Shown in pieces: positions 9,098 through 18,713 of a DNA stretch of 64,000 nt. The position numbers and the translations under genes were made by a program. Numbering within the stretch: the first letter of the stretch is position 1; each line of letters starts with the position of its first letter. Under the pieces are notes generated by a model that saw only the letters and a list, made by a program, of their open reading frames with translations, ran no database searches and was not told the DNA's origin. Source of the DNA: Natronoarchaeum rubrum (GTDB lineage Archaea > Halobacteriota > Halobacteria > Halobacteriales > Natronoarchaeaceae); NCBI RefSeq assembly GCF_024494695.1, contig NZ_JANHDP010000007.1:186001-250000 (forward strand). Direction: 5' to 3'.

Positions 9098-9532
9098 CGT
9101 CGCGGCCGGATCGGCGTCAGCGCGGGGTCGGAGAGCACGCGTTTTCGGTCGGCCGCGAGGGGGAGCAGCCGGACGGTCGAGAGCAGACTGCGAGAGACGC
9201 CGCTCCGGCCGACCGCGACGGCCGGAGCCGCATCGAGAGAACGTCAGATGGCCGCAGGGACCGGGGAGAGAGGGGTCCGCAGGCGAGCGGTCGACGCGAC
9301 CGAACCCGTGCCAGCGCCGCCGGGGAGGTGCCGGCGGCCAGGCGCGTCGGTACCCTGAACATGCCCACGGGATCGACGCTGCACGCGTCGACCGGTCGTA
9401 GCCGAGCGACGCTGACGTAGTAAACGTATCTGCGGAATTTCGAGCTTTGGTTGCGCGATTATTTCGCGTGTCGGCGAGTTTCGCACGGCAACAGTCAGCA
9501 ATATTTACTTGTTGGATGTCGAACTGCTTGGC
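9098..9532. other. Intergenic region with a promoter at its right end
   Basis: 435 bases without a convincing gene on either strand. An AT-rich tail (9420-9510) ends in CAATATTTACTT; the box at 9501-9508 is centred about 28 bases before the GTG at 9533 and is a good leaderless promoter. Confidence 0.55.
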
Positions 9533-10300
9533 GTGTCCTCTCGAAGTCTCCTGACGCCGCTGCGTCGGGATGCCCTCCTCGTGCTGCTCGCGATCGGCCT
9601 GCTCGCCACGCCGCTCTGGGCCCCGCTGGACGATTTCGGCGACGAGACGCACACGTACGACCGGCGCGGCGTCGTCATCGACGACCGGTACGGCATCACC
9701 TACGCCGGCGACGCGGCGCGAGAGCCGGTCGGTCCGGTCAGCAACGAGATTGCTTGTAGTAGCGCGCTGTATCGACAACCCCGAGCGTGCGCCTTCGAGG
9801 AGTTGCTCGTCGGGAACGAAACCGTCCCGACGGAGCGGTACACGACCGGTGCCACGCCCCAGATCACGCCCGGACAGTACCGCTACGTCCAGATAAACGG
9901 CTCCGTCTATGCAACAACGTACGTCGTCAACGAGTCCGCCACCGCACACGGCGGGTTACACAGAGTCGAACTCGCGCTCGACCCGGCGTCGGCACCCGAC
10001 GTTCTCGAGCGAGTCTCGCTCGACGCCACGGGCGAGCACTCCGGCGTCTCGGAGACCGTCGCCGAAGTCGCGCGCGAGGGATCGGTGACCGTCCACGACG
10101 AACTCGAGGTTCCACAGACGCCGATCCAACTCGACAACGGTCGATACTACCGCGTCTACCAGAACGGCCAGCGTCCGCCCCAGGCGAGCAAACAGCTCTT
10201 CGCGATCCTGTTCGAGGCGTTCGGCGTGGTCGCCGGACTGTTCGTCGTCTCTCGCCTCGCCCGCAGCTTCGAGGTGTCCTACGTCGGTGCCGAGCGCTAA
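9533..10300 (+). CDS. Hypothetical membrane protein with extracytoplasmic domain
   Basis: About 255 residues: an N-terminal membrane helix (DALLVLLAIGLLATPLWA), a roughly 190-residue extracytoplasmic domain with N-glycosylation-type sequons (NET, NGS, NES) and a C-terminal helix (LFEAFGVVAGLFVVSRLA). I do not recognise the domain. GTG at 9533 is chosen because the TATA-like ATATTTACTT lies 25-32 bases upstream; a TTG at 9509 is the alternative. Its stop overlaps that of the next minus-strand gene by four bases. Confidence 0.65.
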   Translation: MSSRSLLTPLRRDALLVLLAIGLLATPLWAPLDDFGDETHTYDRRGVVIDDRYGITYAGDAAREPVGPVSNEIACSSALYRQPRACAFEELLVGNETVPTERYTTGATPQITPGQYRYVQINGSVYATTYVVNESATAHGGLHRVELALDPASAPDVLERVSLDATGEHSGVSETVAEVAREGSVTVHDELEVPQTPIQLDNGRYYRVYQNGQRPPQASKQLFAILFEAFGVVAGLFVVSRLARSFEVSYVGAER

Positions 10301-10542
10301 CTGCGCGTGTCGCGGTTGACCGTCAGCGCGTCGTAGGCCGTGTAGATGCCCGCCGGAACTACGATCGCCCATCCGGCGTACGACAGCGGGGCTGGCTGGA
10401 GAAGTGCGAGATACATTCCGGCCAGCAGCGCGACGCTCGCGACCAGTCGCGCGACGATCCGTCCGAGCGTCAGGTCGTGGAAGAAGTACTCCACGAACGG
10501 GTCGACGAAAACGCTCGTCAGGAGGTCGTAGAGGAGCGACAT
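10297..10542 (-). CDS. Small two-helix membrane protein
   Basis: 81 residues with two predicted membrane segments (IVARLVASVALLAGMYLALL and YAGWAIVVPAGIYTAYDAL) and a short charged tail ending NRDTRS. No recognisable family. It converges on the preceding membrane-protein gene with a four-base stop overlap, so the two are antisense neighbours at their ends. Function unknown. Confidence 0.6.
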   Translation of the reverse strand: MSLLYDLLTSVFVDPFVEYFFHDLTLGRIVARLVASVALLAGMYLALLQPAPLSYAGWAIVVPAGIYTAYDALTVNRDTRS

Positions 10543-10620
10543 ACCGCTACGTGTTCGCTATCCGATAAAAAATTTCTGGCGCGAGCGACCCGAACCGCTA
10601 CGCTGCCAGTCCGAAGGGTT

Positions 10621-11859
10621 TCAGGCTTCGTCGAAGAGGGTTTCGCCCTCGACCATGTGCTCCTCGACGGCGTCCATGTCGAGCGTCAGGCCGAGACCGG
10701 GCTCCTCGGGGATCTCGATGTAACCGTTCTCGATGACGTCCTCCTCGACGAGGTCCTCCCACCAGCCGAGTTCGTAGGAGTGGTACTCGACGGCGAGCGA
10801 GTTCGGAATCGACGCGCCGACGTGGGCGCTTGCCATCGTCGCGATCGGCGAGGAGACGTTGTGCATCGCGACGGGGATGTAGTACTGGTTCGCGACGTCG
10901 GCGATCTTGCGCGTCTCGCGCATGCCGCCGACCTTGGGCATGTCGGGCGCGATCATGTCGACGGCCTGATTCTCGATCAGGCGTCGCTCCTCGGTGACGC
11001 GGTAGCGGTTCTCGCCGACGGTGATCGGCGTCGTCGTGGACTTGGTGACTTCCTCCTGCACGTCGAGGTTCTCCGGCGGGACGGGGTCTTCGAGCCACCA
11101 GACGTCGTAGTCCTCGATGGCGTCCGCGAGGCGCTTTGCCGAGCCGCCCGAGAACGTCCAGTGGCAGTCGAAGGCCACGTCGGCCTCGTCTTTGACTTCC
11201 TCGGTGACTTTCTCGACGATCTCGGCCTTGTGGCGGATCTCGCCGGGGCGCAGGTGGCGGTTCGCGCGGTCTTTCTCCAGCCCGGAAGGGACGTCGAGGT
11301 CGAACTTCAGGGCGTCGTAGCCCAGTTCGTCGACGACGCGGCGCGCTTCCTCGGCGCAGGCCTCGGGGTCGGCCTCCTCCTCGGTGTGACAATCACAGTA
11401 GACGCGCATCTCGTCGCGGTACTTGCCGCCCAGCAGCTGGTAGGCGGGGACTTCCAGAATCTTGCCGGCGAGGTCGTGGAGCGCGACCTCGATGCCGGCG
11501 ATGGCGGTGATCGTGACGCCCTCGACGCTCCCCTCGCCGGACATCTTCTGAACGAGGTGCTCGTAGAGCCGGTCGATGTCCAGCGGATTCTCTCCGATGA
11601 CGAACGGCTTCATGCGCTCGATCAGTTCGGGGACGCCGGCGCCCCAGTAGGCTTCGCCGGTACCGACGATGCCCGCGTCAGTGTAGATTCGGACGAGCGT
11701 CCACGGGAAGTTCCCGTCGACCATCGTCGTCTGGACGTCCGTGATCTCGACGTCGCGGCCGCCGCCGCGCTCGTTGGTGACGCCCATCGTTTCCGAGGAG
11801 AGTTCCCGCATCGTGTACTCCGCGTTCGGATCGTGAAGATCCTCGTAGTTCACACCCAT
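10621..11859 (-). CDS. Gluconate/xylonate dehydratase (enolase superfamily)
   Basis: 412-residue enolase-superfamily sugar-acid dehydratase of the mandelate racemase group. The N-terminal cap contains TMVDGNFPWTLVRIYTD and LYEHLVQKMSG. The barrel shows KFDLDVPSG, the metal-ligand strands FDCHW, WLEDPVPPEN and TPITVGENRYR, then the catalytic HNVSSPI and EYHSYELGWWE. It matches haloarchaeal enzymes that dehydrate D-gluconate to 2-keto-3-deoxygluconate (semi-phosphorylative Entner-Doudoroff route) or D-xylonate. Sequence alone does not decide between them, and no pathway partner is adjacent, so no gene symbol is given. Confidence 0.88.
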   Translation of the reverse strand: MGVNYEDLHDPNAEYTMRELSSETMGVTNERGGGRDVEITDVQTTMVDGNFPWTLVRIYTDAGIVGTGEAYWGAGVPELIERMKPFVIGENPLDIDRLYEHLVQKMSGEGSVEGVTITAIAGIEVALHDLAGKILEVPAYQLLGGKYRDEMRVYCDCHTEEEADPEACAEEARRVVDELGYDALKFDLDVPSGLEKDRANRHLRPGEIRHKAEIVEKVTEEVKDEADVAFDCHWTFSGGSAKRLADAIEDYDVWWLEDPVPPENLDVQEEVTKSTTTPITVGENRYRVTEERRLIENQAVDMIAPDMPKVGGMRETRKIADVANQYYIPVAMHNVSSPIATMASAHVGASIPNSLAVEYHSYELGWWEDLVEEDVIENGYIEIPEEPGLGLTLDMDAVEEHMVEGETLFDEA

Positions 11860-11997
11860 GGGCCCCCTTCTTTCAGCACGTAGTAAAAGTTTGAGATATC
11901 GATTCGCGACGGCGACGACGCCGCTGTGTGTGCCATCGCGTGGCGTGGTACCGACCGTTCCGAACGCGCTTTAGGTGCGGATCGCCTGGACACGGTT

Positions 11998-12609
11998 ATG
12001 GACTACGAATCAAATCTACAGAGAGCGATCGACGATATGCCGGAGATCGAGGGCAGCGACGAGCGTCTTTCGCTCCCGGACGCCGCCGCCCAGAAGGACG
12101 GCGCGTTCACACGATTCACGAACCTCTCCGAGATCGCCGACCAACTCTCGCGAGAGCCCGAGCACATCCACCGATTCGTCCAGCGAGAACTCGGGACCAG
12201 CGGCACGTTCGAGGAGGGTCGCGGCCGGTACAACGGCGACTTCACGAACGGCGAGCTGGACGCCGCGATCTCGAAGTACGTCGACGAGTACGTCCTCTGT
12301 ACGGAGTGTGGACTGCCGGACACGCGGATCGTCACCGAGAACCGGACGCAGATGCTGCGCTGTGACGCCTGCGGCGCGTTCCGACCCGTCCAGAAGCGCA
12401 GTCAGGCCACCCAGCAACAGAGCGCCGAGGCCGTCGAAGAGGGCAAGACCTACGAGGTCAAGATCACCGGCACCGGCCGCAAGGGCGACGGCGTCGCCGA
12501 GAAGGGCAAGTACACGATCTTCGTCCCCGGCGCCAACGAGGGCGACGTGGTCCAGATCTACATCGAGAACATCAGCGGCACGCTGGCGTTCGCCCGCATC
12601 GCGAACTGA
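11998..12609 (+). CDS. Translation initiation factor aIF2 beta with TRAM domain
   Basis: 203 residues. Beta subunit of archaeal initiation factor 2, which helps bring initiator tRNA to the small subunit. The helical/alpha-beta part has FTNLSEIADQLSREPEHIHRF and GRYNGDFTNGEL. A zinc ribbon follows (CTECGLPDTR, then CDACGAF), and residues about 140-203 are an added TRAM RNA-binding domain (GKTYEVKITGTGRKGDGVAEKG). The TRAM extension is characteristic of halobacterial versions. ATG at 11998 is chosen because upstream sequence does not match the family. It is divergent from the dehydratase gene. Confidence 0.92.
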   Translation: MDYESNLQRAIDDMPEIEGSDERLSLPDAAAQKDGAFTRFTNLSEIADQLSREPEHIHRFVQRELGTSGTFEEGRGRYNGDFTNGELDAAISKYVDEYVLCTECGLPDTRIVTENRTQMLRCDACGAFRPVQKRSQATQQQSAEAVEEGKTYEVKITGTGRKGDGVAEKGKYTIFVPGANEGDVVQIYIENISGTLAFARIAN

Positions 12610-12654
12610 GCGCGGCGTCCCGGTTTCGACCGCTTTTTCGTTTCGACGCCGATC

Positions 12655-13041
12655 TCACTCCAGCGATGCGACCGCCGTCAGGCGGTCGCCCCGCTCGACG
12701 TGGTGGTTGTCGTCGCCGTACGCGAGCAGTCCGGCGTCGACCAGCCGCGGGACATCGGCGTGGTGCAGCGCCAGCTGTACGCTGTTGATGCTGGGGCGAT
12801 CGGGAGACTCGCACTCGGCGACGTGCTCCGCGAGTTCCTCCAGCGACGCGCGTCCGTGCTCGTCGACGTACGCCGCGACGTGTCGCCGCCGCGGCGACGA
12901 CAGCGCGTCGAACAGCTCGTCGAGTCCTCCTTCGGTCCGTTCGGCGTCCTGCAGACGAGCCAGCAAGTCGCGGTGATCGTCGTCGGACGGGGACTCGTCG
13001 GCCGATTCGGGGATGCCGCCGGTAGATCGTGTGTCGGTCAT
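12655..13041 (-). CDS. Winged-helix DUF7344-type regulator
   Basis: 128 residues. After an acidic N-terminal tail comes a small winged helix: LDELFDALSSPRRRHVAAYV, ASLEELAEHVAE, then SVQLALHHADVPRLVDAGLL, the arrangement of the haloarchaeal DUF7344 HTH proteins. It probably binds DNA as a transcriptional regulator; targets are unknown. The gene stands alone, 265 bases downstream of the cobalamin operon on the same strand, with a hairpin between them. Confidence 0.75.
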   Translation of the reverse strand: MTDTRSTGGIPESADESPSDDDHRDLLARLQDAERTEGGLDELFDALSSPRRRHVAAYVDEHGRASLEELAEHVAECESPDRPSINSVQLALHHADVPRLVDAGLLAYGDDNHHVERGDRLTAVASLE

Positions 13042-13188
13042 CTGGTGTTCGTAGAGTGACCCGGGTCGGCCATCACATCTGTTCCAAATTCTTTAGGCGG
13101 CTGTCGCTCGGATCGCGGCACGCTGCCGTCGGAGCGACGCGGCTGGAGCCGACAGCTGCCGCTGTCGCGGCCGTAGCGTCGGAAAATC

Positions 13189-13215
13189 GCGGCGAGCGGG
13201 GAGGACGCTCGCCGC
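13189..13215 (-). terminator. Hairpin and T tract after the cobalamin operon
   Basis: A perfect 10-base inverted repeat (13189-13198 and 13206-13215, seven-base loop) lies about 92 bases past the cbiP stop. On the minus strand it is followed by GATTTT, so it could end transcription of the nine-gene operon. Archaeal termination relies mainly on T runs, so the hairpin itself may be incidental. Confidence 0.35.
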
Positions 13216-13306
13216 GGGGATGGGGAAACTGGCGAACCACGGAGCGTGGCCGTCGGCGGTCGCAGCCGCGTCGCACGACCACACGCTTGGATGCGTACGG
13301 GTCCTC

Positions 13307-14911
13307 CTAAAACTTCCGGCATTCGGCGTCGTTTGCAGCGAGTCCGTCGATCGAACGAACGAGCGCCGAGGCGTCGACGTGCTCGTCGATCAGCGCGGCG
13401 GCGCTCGCGTACGGGTCCGCGGTCGTCCTCGGGCTCCCGTCGTCGTCGGGCGCTGACGGCCGGTCCCGTCCAGCGACGGCGAACGCGGCGTCGACGAACG
13501 CCTCGCGGGCGATGCGGTTCTCGAACAGCCCGTGGAGGTAGGTCCCGAGCACGTCGCCGACCGCCGCACCGCGGCCCTCGAACGGCCGGTCGACGGCGTC
13601 GAGCGGCGTCGTCTCTCCGGCGTGGATTTCGTATCCCGACACCGTCCCGGTCGCACCGGACAGCGGGCCGACCCCGCGCAGCTCCCGATCGACCGACTCG
13701 ACGCGCTTCTCGGGCGAGAACTCGGTTTCGACGGGGAGCAGCCCGACGCCCTCGACGACCGATCGATCCCCGGTCCCCTCGATATCGGCGCCGACGATCC
13801 GCTCGCCGAGCAGCTGGTAGCCGCCGCAGAGCCCCACGATCGGGCCATCGAACGCCCGGAGTTCGGCGTCCAGTCCCGCCTCGCGGAGCGCGAGCAGGTC
13901 GTCGACCGTGTTCTTGGTCCCCGGGACGACCGCCGCGTCGGCGTCCCCGAGGTCGGCGTCGAGCGGCCGGTAGGACACCCGGACGCCCGGAACGCGTTCG
14001 AGCGGCGCGAGGTCCGTGACGTTCGAGACGCGCGGGAGTCGCGGGACGGCGACCGTCACCGCGTCGGCGTCGTCGACGCCGTCCCCGGCGCCCCGATCCG
14101 CTCGCCCGTCTTCGTCGGGTAGCGAGACGCTGTCCTCCTCGGGCAGGCCGGGATCGTCGTAAGGTAGGACGCCGAACACCGGCACGCCGGTCCGCTCCGC
14201 GAACGCCTCGACGCCCGGCTCGACGAGCGAGCGATCGCCGCGGAACTTGGTGATCACGGCGCCGACGACGCGCTCGCGCAGGTCCTCGGGCAACAGTTCG
14301 AGGGTGCCGACGAGGCTTGCGAACGCGCCGCCGCGGTCGATATCGGTTACGAGCAGGATCGCGGCGTCGGCGAACCGGGCCGTCTCGACGTTCGCCAGAT
14401 CCCGGTCGTGGAGATTTATCTCGCCCATCCCGCCGGCGCCCTCGGCGATCACGATGTCGGCGTCCGCGGCCAGCCGGCGGTGGGCGTCCCTGGCAGCGCG
14501 GCGGGCGTCCGCCCAGTGCTCGTCGTAGTAGCGCCCGGCGGCGAAGTGGCCGACCGCCTCGCCGTCGACGACGAGCTGGCTCTCGCCCTCGCCGCGGGGT
14601 TTCAGAAGAACGGGGTTGCAGTCGGTCGAGGCCGGTCGTCGGGCCGCGCGGGACTGGACGTACTGGGAGACGCCGATCTCGCCGAAGGCGTCCGCCCGCC
14701 CGTCTTCGTCAGACGCCCCTTCGGCCTTCGGCACCGCGCGAGCGTTGTTGCTCATGTTCTGGCCCTTGAACGGTGCCACGTCGAGACCCCGATCCGCGAA
14801 GTACCGGCAGAGGCCGGCCGCGACGGTGCTCTTGCCGACGTGGCTCGCGGTGCCGCCGACCAGCAGCGTGGACGTATCGGGAGGGGATTCCGGGTCCGAC
14901 GGCGGCGTCAT
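13307..14911 (-). CDS. cbiP: Cobyric acid synthase (CbiP/CobQ)
   Basis: 534 residues. Glutamine-dependent amidotransferase converting adenosylcobyrinic acid a,c-diamide to adenosylcobyric acid. The N-terminal dethiobiotin-synthetase-like P-loop domain has [16 protein letters not shown] and [16 protein letters not shown]. The C-terminal class I amidotransferase domain has the nucleophile Cys in [13 protein letters not shown] and the catalytic His in [10 protein letters not shown]. An acidic insert lies at about 260-280. The start is ATG 14911, one base from the stop of the upstream cobA, so it is the last gene of the operon. Confidence 0.93.
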   Translation of the reverse strand: MTPPSDPESPPDTSTLLVGGTASHVGKSTVAAGLCRYFADRGLDVAPFKGQNMSNNARAVPKAEGASDEDGRADAFGEIGVSQYVQSRAARRPASTDCNPVLLKPRGEGESQLVVDGEAVGHFAAGRYYDEHWADARRAARDAHRRLAADADIVIAEGAGGMGEINLHDRDLANVETARFADAAILLVTDIDRGGAFASLVGTLELLPEDLRERVVGAVITKFRGDRSLVEPGVEAFAERTGVPVFGVLPYDDPGLPEEDSVSLPDEDGRADRGAGDGVDDADAVTVAVPRLPRVSNVTDLAPLERVPGVRVSYRPLDADLGDADAAVVPGTKNTVDDLLALREAGLDAELRAFDGPIVGLCGGYQLLGERIVGADIEGTGDRSVVEGVGLLPVETEFSPEKRVESVDRELRGVGPLSGATGTVSGYEIHAGETTPLDAVDRPFEGRGAAVGDVLGTYLHGLFENRIAREAFVDAAFAVAGRDRPSAPDDDGSPRTTADPYASAAALIDEHVDASALVRSIDGLAANDAECRKF

Positions 14912-14912
14912 C

Positions 14913-15623
14913 TCAGAACTCGATCCCCTTCCGGGCCGGCTGGCCCGCGTCGATCGGGTGCTTGTGCTTGCGCACTTCGGTCACGAGATCCGCAGCGTCG
15001 AGCAGATAGGTCGGCTCCTCGTGGCTCCCCGTCAGCACGAGTTCGAGGTCGTCGGGCTTGTCCTCGATCAGCCCGAGCACGTCGTCGGGCTCGACCAGCC
15101 CGCGGTCGGCGGCGTACAGCACCTCGTCGAGGATCAGCATGTGGAGCCGATCGTGGTCAGTGTCGTCGTCCTCGTCGAGCCCCTCGCCGTCGATCAGCTC
15201 GCAAGCACGCTCCAGCCCGGCCTCGGCTTCGGCTTCGTGATCCTCGTCGTCGCTCGCGGCGCCGAAGCCGTGCCAGCCGTAGTGGCCGGCGTTCTCGTAC
15301 GTGAAGCCGGGAACGTGCTCGATGGCGTTGTACTCCCCGCGGACGTCCTCGACGGTGTTCGTCCCGCCCTTCATGAACTGGAGCATGTGGACGCGGTAGC
15401 CGTGACCGGCCGCCCGCATCCCCATCCCCATCGCGGCGGTCGTCTTGCCCTTGCCGCCGCCCCACCAGGCCTGCACCAGCCCGAACTCCTCAGGGTCGCT
15501 CGGTTCGATCGGCTCGGCTGCCAGCGCTCGACCCTGAGGGCCGCGCTCGGCGTCGGCGTCGCCGGCGCTCCCGTTGCTCTGTTCGCCTCGGCTCCCGTCG
15601 TCGGTGGTCTGATCGTCACTCAT
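14913..15623 (-). CDS. cobA: Cob(I)yrinic acid a,c-diamide adenosyltransferase
   Basis: 236 residues. CobA/BtuR/CobO-type ATP:corrinoid adenosyltransferase that attaches the 5'-deoxyadenosyl ligand to the corrinoid. The P-loop is [19 protein letters not shown], followed by LQFMKGG; the Walker B-like strand [12 protein letters not shown] and [11 protein letters not shown] are also present. The first 45 residues are a haloarchaeal acidic extension. Its start (ATG 15623) overlaps the end of cbiZ by eight bases, indicating translational coupling. Confidence 0.93.
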   Translation of the reverse strand: MSDDQTTDDGSRGEQSNGSAGDADAERGPQGRALAAEPIEPSDPEEFGLVQAWWGGGKGKTTAAMGMGMRAAGHGYRVHMLQFMKGGTNTVEDVRGEYNAIEHVPGFTYENAGHYGWHGFGAASDDEDHEAEAEAGLERACELIDGEGLDEDDDTDHDRLHMLILDEVLYAADRGLVEPDDVLGLIEDKPDDLELVLTGSHEEPTYLLDAADLVTEVRKHKHPIDAGQPARKGIEF

Positions 15624-16644
15624 GGGTATCGAAAGATCGGTCGGTCGTCGCACTCGCCTCGCTCGACGCCGCTGCCGCCGGCTCGAACACCTCGGCCGAA
15701 CGGGTCGTCGCGACGCCGTACTCCGCGTCGGCGACGGTCGCAGGAATCTCGCGGTCGGCGTAGCGCGATCGCAGGCTCGCGAGCACTGCGTCTCGGACGC
15801 AGGCCCGCGCCGCGGCGCCGATCGGCGTCCCGCTGCCGGAGAAGCGGGCGACGCTGTTCTCACTGTCCGCGCCGCTGCCGGGTTCCGCAACCGCCGGACA
15901 GCCCACGATCACCGCGTCGGTCGTGGTCCCCGGGAACCCCGCCTCGCGCACCAGCGCGGCGGCCTTCGCCTCGGCGACCACCGCGACGAGGTTCGCGAGC
16001 GCGCCCTCGGTCAGCGTCCGGTCGGCGTACAACAGAACGTTGACCGTCCCCGGCCCGTGCTCGTCCGGGGAGCGGTCGCTCGCTCGGCTCGACGCCGCGT
16101 CGGCGTCCTCGCGCTCGTCCGGAAACAGCGCGGCCGGATTCGAGACGCCGGCGGTGGCGACCGCCAGCACCGACGCGTTCGCGTCGGCGTCCGGATCGGC
16201 GTCGAGGCGCGCTGCCCGGGCGTGCTCCATCGCGACGCCGGTCAGCAGCGCCGGGCCGTCGGCGTCCTCGGGAGCGCCAGCGACCGAGGGCTCGCTGGAC
16301 TCCCGTCCAGCGGCGTCCTGACGAGTCTGCGAGTCAGGGCTCGACGAGTCTCGCTCGTCGGCGTCCCGATGAGGCGAAGCCGAATCGGGGCTCGACGAAC
16401 TCCGTTCGTCGGCGTCGAACGCCGCGGCGTCCAGCCGCTCGTCGACGTAGGCGTCGAGGTCGGTCCGGTCCCAGCCGGTTGGCACCGAGATATTGTACGC
16501 CGCGTCGGCGTCCCGGCGGCCGCCGCGCCAGCCCGTCGAGAGCCACGTCGCGCCGGGCGCTCGAAGCCGGAGGACGCCGTCGCGCACGTCGATCTCCGGC
16601 GTCGGCGCGGCGTCCCGATCGGAGATCGACCCGTCCTCAGCCAT
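15616..16644 (-). CDS. cbiZ: Adenosylcobinamide amidohydrolase with repeat-expanded linker
   Basis: 342 residues. CbiZ cleaves the aminopropanol arm of adenosylcobinamide to give adenosylcobyric acid, allowing salvage of foreign cobinamides. The family core is visible as WLSTGWRGGRRDADAAYNISVP, TGVAMEHARAARL, VLAVATAGVSNPAA, VNVLLYADRTLTEGALANLV and DAVIVGCP. I recall CbiZ as about 220-240 residues, so this copy is long. The excess is Asp/Ser/Arg-rich inserts at about residues 77-130 and 180-190 that coincide with a DNA-level stem-loop repeat (see repeat entry). ATG at 16644 overlaps the end of the PLP gene by eight bases. Confidence 0.88.
   Translation of the reverse strand: MAEDGSISDRDAAPTPEIDVRDGVLRLRAPGATWLSTGWRGGRRDADAAYNISVPTGWDRTDLDAYVDERLDAAAFDADERSSSSPDSASPHRDADERDSSSPDSQTRQDAAGRESSEPSVAGAPEDADGPALLTGVAMEHARAARLDADPDADANASVLAVATAGVSNPAALFPDEREDADAASSRASDRSPDEHGPGTVNVLLYADRTLTEGALANLVAVVAEAKAAALVREAGFPGTTTDAVIVGCPAVAEPGSGADSENSVARFSGSGTPIGAAARACVRDAVLASLRSRYADREIPATVADAEYGVATTRSAEVFEPAAAASSEASATTDRSFDTHE
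16086..16416. repeat. Intragenic stem-loop repeat units inside cbiZ
   Basis: Read on the plus strand, the unit GGGCTC, short stem-loop, GGCGTC occurs at 16288-16317, 16337-16365 and 16388-16416, with a degenerate fourth at 16086-16107. Stems are GCTGGAC/GTCCAGC, GACGAG/CTCGTC, GACGAA/TTCGTC and GACGC/GCGTC: different sequences that each pair perfectly. Further hairpins (CTGAC/GTCAG and CCGAT/ATCGG) separate the three main units. The spacing is 49-51 bases and all lie in frame within the cbiZ coding sequence. Confidence 0.7.
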
Positions 16645-17656
16645 CTGCGAGCACCTCCAGCAGCCGGTCGTTGGCAGCTTCGTCTTTGACGGCCACTCGA
16701 ATATGAGAATCCAGCCCGCGGAACGTCCGGGCGTCCCGCAGGGCGATGCCGGCGTCGCGGGCGCGATCGAGCAGGGTATCAACGTCCCGGTCGCCGCAGT
16801 CCAGCAGGAGGAACGGCGCGTCGGACGTGTGGACGTCGAACCGGTCGTCGAGCGCCTCCTCCAGTCGGGCGCGCTCGGCGGCGACGCGATCGCGCGTCTC
16901 GGCGACGAACGCGTCGTCGCGCAGGCAGTGCGCGCCGACCGCGGCGGCGGGCGTCCCAAGGTTCCAGGCTCGCCGGGCCGTCGCGAGGTCGTCGCGGCGC
17001 TCGCCGGTCGCCACCGCGAACCCCGCGCGGAGCCCGGGCAGGCCGAACAGCTTGGTCAGCGAGCGGGCGACGATCGCGCCCTCGTGGCCCGCAAGCGAGG
17101 GGCGGTCGGTGAAGCCGAGAAACGCTTCGTCGACCAGCAGCGGCGTCCCGGCGGCCGCGCAGCCGTCCGCGAACTCGTGGAGGGCGCCGGAGTCGTACGC
17201 GTCGCCCGTCGGGTTGTTGGGATTGCAGACGATCGCGAGATCGTACTCAGCGGGGTCGGCATCGAGCAGCCGGTCGTGGGCGACGAACTCCGGCTCGGCG
17301 CCCTGCAGGCGCACCTCGCGGGCGTACTCGGCGAAGCTCGGCGCCGGAACGAGCGCACGATCGCCCGCTTCCAGCGTGACCTCGATCGCGAGCCTGATCG
17401 CCGCCAGCCCGCCGGGCGTCGGGATGACCTGTTCGGGAGCACAGTCGACGTACTCGGCCGCGGCGGCGCGGAAATCGGGATACTCGTCGTCGGGGTACCG
17501 GCGCGAGCGCGAAAGCGCCTCGCGGTAGACCGCCTCGACGCCGTCGGGCGTCCGGGTGTTGACGTTCGCGCTGAAGTCGAGCACGTTCGGGTCCGGCTCC
17601 CCGCCGTGGTGGACGCGCTCGCCGCGTCGGACGGCGTCAGGCTCCACCGCCGTCAC
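16637..17656 (-). CDS. cobD: CobD-like PLP enzyme (L-threonine-O-3-phosphate decarboxylase)
   Basis: 339-residue fold-type I aminotransferase-like enzyme. In cobalamin clusters such proteins make (R)-1-amino-2-propanol phosphate for the nucleotide-loop arm. Motifs are [40 protein letters not shown], the PLP-Lys region [16 protein letters not shown] and [12 protein letters not shown]. Close relatives are histidinol-phosphate aminotransferases, so the call rests on its place between cbiZ and cobT. The start is GTG 17656 (VTAVEPD), overlapping cobT by 20 bases; the longer frame reads through repetitive Arg-rich sequence. Confidence 0.82.
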   Translation of the reverse strand: MTAVEPDAVRRGERVHHGGEPDPNVLDFSANVNTRTPDGVEAVYREALSRSRRYPDDEYPDFRAAAAEYVDCAPEQVIPTPGGLAAIRLAIEVTLEAGDRALVPAPSFAEYAREVRLQGAEPEFVAHDRLLDADPAEYDLAIVCNPNNPTGDAYDSGALHEFADGCAAAGTPLLVDEAFLGFTDRPSLAGHEGAIVARSLTKLFGLPGLRAGFAVATGERRDDLATARRAWNLGTPAAAVGAHCLRDDAFVAETRDRVAAERARLEEALDDRFDVHTSDAPFLLLDCGDRDVDTLLDRARDAGIALRDARTFRGLDSHIRVAVKDEAANDRLLEVLADG

Positions 17657-18713
17657 CTCCGAACGACGAATCGCCGATGCCGCCGGACGCCGAATCCTCG
17701 GCGTCGTCGGACACCGACGCGGCCGCGTCGACGTCCAGCCGATCGTACACCGCCGCGATCCGGTCGCGCACCGCCGCCATCGACGCGTCGGATCGATCGG
17801 CGAGCGCCAGCGCACCGCCCGTTCCGACGCCCTCCTTGGCTTCGCCGGCGACGTACCGGGCCATCGCGACGTGGTCCGACCGGTCGAAGCCGGGGTCGGT
17901 GACGGTGAGGTCGAGGTCGAACTCCCGGGCGGCGGCGTCCAGATCGACGTTCGGGTCGTCGTCGACGAACGACGTCGTCGCGAGCGAGAGCGGCACCTCG
18001 ACCCCGGCGTGGCGCACCAGCGCGGCGGCGGCGACGAGCTGGGTGCCGCCGGCCAGCGTGACCGCCGTGCCCGACGCCGCGGCGCCGATCGCCAGCCCCG
18101 CGACGGACGCCAGCACCGGATCGCCGACGCGTCGGATCGCCTCCACTGGATCGCCCGCGAGGTCGCCCGGCTCGACGCCGCTCTCTGCCAGCGCGTCGTC
18201 GACGACCCGGCGCTTGAGATCGGTGGGGTTCTCTGCGAGCGACGAGGAAACGCCGACCGACTCGCCCAGCGCCGTCAGGACGCCGAGCGCCGTCGTCGTG
18301 CCGCCGGGGATCGTCTCGCCGATCAGCAGCTCGTCGTCGGGGAGCGCGCCCCCGAACTTGCGGGCCGCATCGACGGTCTCGCCGGCGTCCGGCACCGCGA
18401 CCGGGTCGCGGACGTCCCGTCCCGGTCGGGCGTCGACGCCGACCGTCGGCGCGCCAGTCTCGGCGGCCAGCCCGGCGTCGACGACCGTGAGATCGAAGCC
18501 GACTGCCTCGCGGACCGCTCGCGTCAGGACCGCGGGCGTCGGGCAGCCGGTCGGGCTCACGGGGACGTGGTTGCCGGTGATCGGCCGGCCGTAGGCGACG
18601 ATCTCGGCGTCGATCGCGGGCGTGTGGGCCATCAGCTCCCGCGTCGCGCCGGCCGCGCTGATCCCCTCGATCCCGGCCGTGCGGGTCGATCCCGCCGCGA
18701 GGACGAGCCTCAC
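17637..18713 (-). CDS. cobT: Archaeal CobT-like phosphoribosyltransferase (TIGR00303 family)
   Basis: 358 residues. Archaeal relative of nicotinate-nucleotide:dimethylbenzimidazole phosphoribosyltransferase, which activates the lower-ligand base. Recognisable segments are [32 protein letters not shown], the Gly-rich [31 protein letters not shown] and [11 protein letters not shown]. The C-terminal 25 residues are Ser/Asp/Gly-rich and probably disordered. It overlaps cobD by 20 bases at its end and starts with a four-base ATGA-type overlap to cobY. Confidence 0.87.
   Translation of the reverse strand: MRLVLAAGSTRTAGIEGISAAGATRELMAHTPAIDAEIVAYGRPITGNHVPVSPTGCPTPAVLTRAVREAVGFDLTVVDAGLAAETGAPTVGVDARPGRDVRDPVAVPDAGETVDAARKFGGALPDDELLIGETIPGGTTTALGVLTALGESVGVSSSLAENPTDLKRRVVDDALAESGVEPGDLAGDPVEAIRRVGDPVLASVAGLAIGAAASGTAVTLAGGTQLVAAAALVRHAGVEVPLSLATTSFVDDDPNVDLDAAAREFDLDLTVTDPGFDRSDHVAMARYVAGEAKEGVGTGGALALADRSDASMAAVRDRIAAVYDRLDVDAAASVSDDAEDSASGGIGDSSFGGDGGGA

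Noticed and set aside
9787..11883. 698-codon plus-strand frame opposite the dehydratase
   Set aside because: The minus strand holds a complete enolase-superfamily enzyme; the plus frame is low complexity.
13042..13306. Possible cobalamin riboswitch near the cobalamin operon
   Set aside because: It lies downstream, not upstream, of the operon, and no B12-box-like sequence was seen; only a terminator-type hairpin is present.
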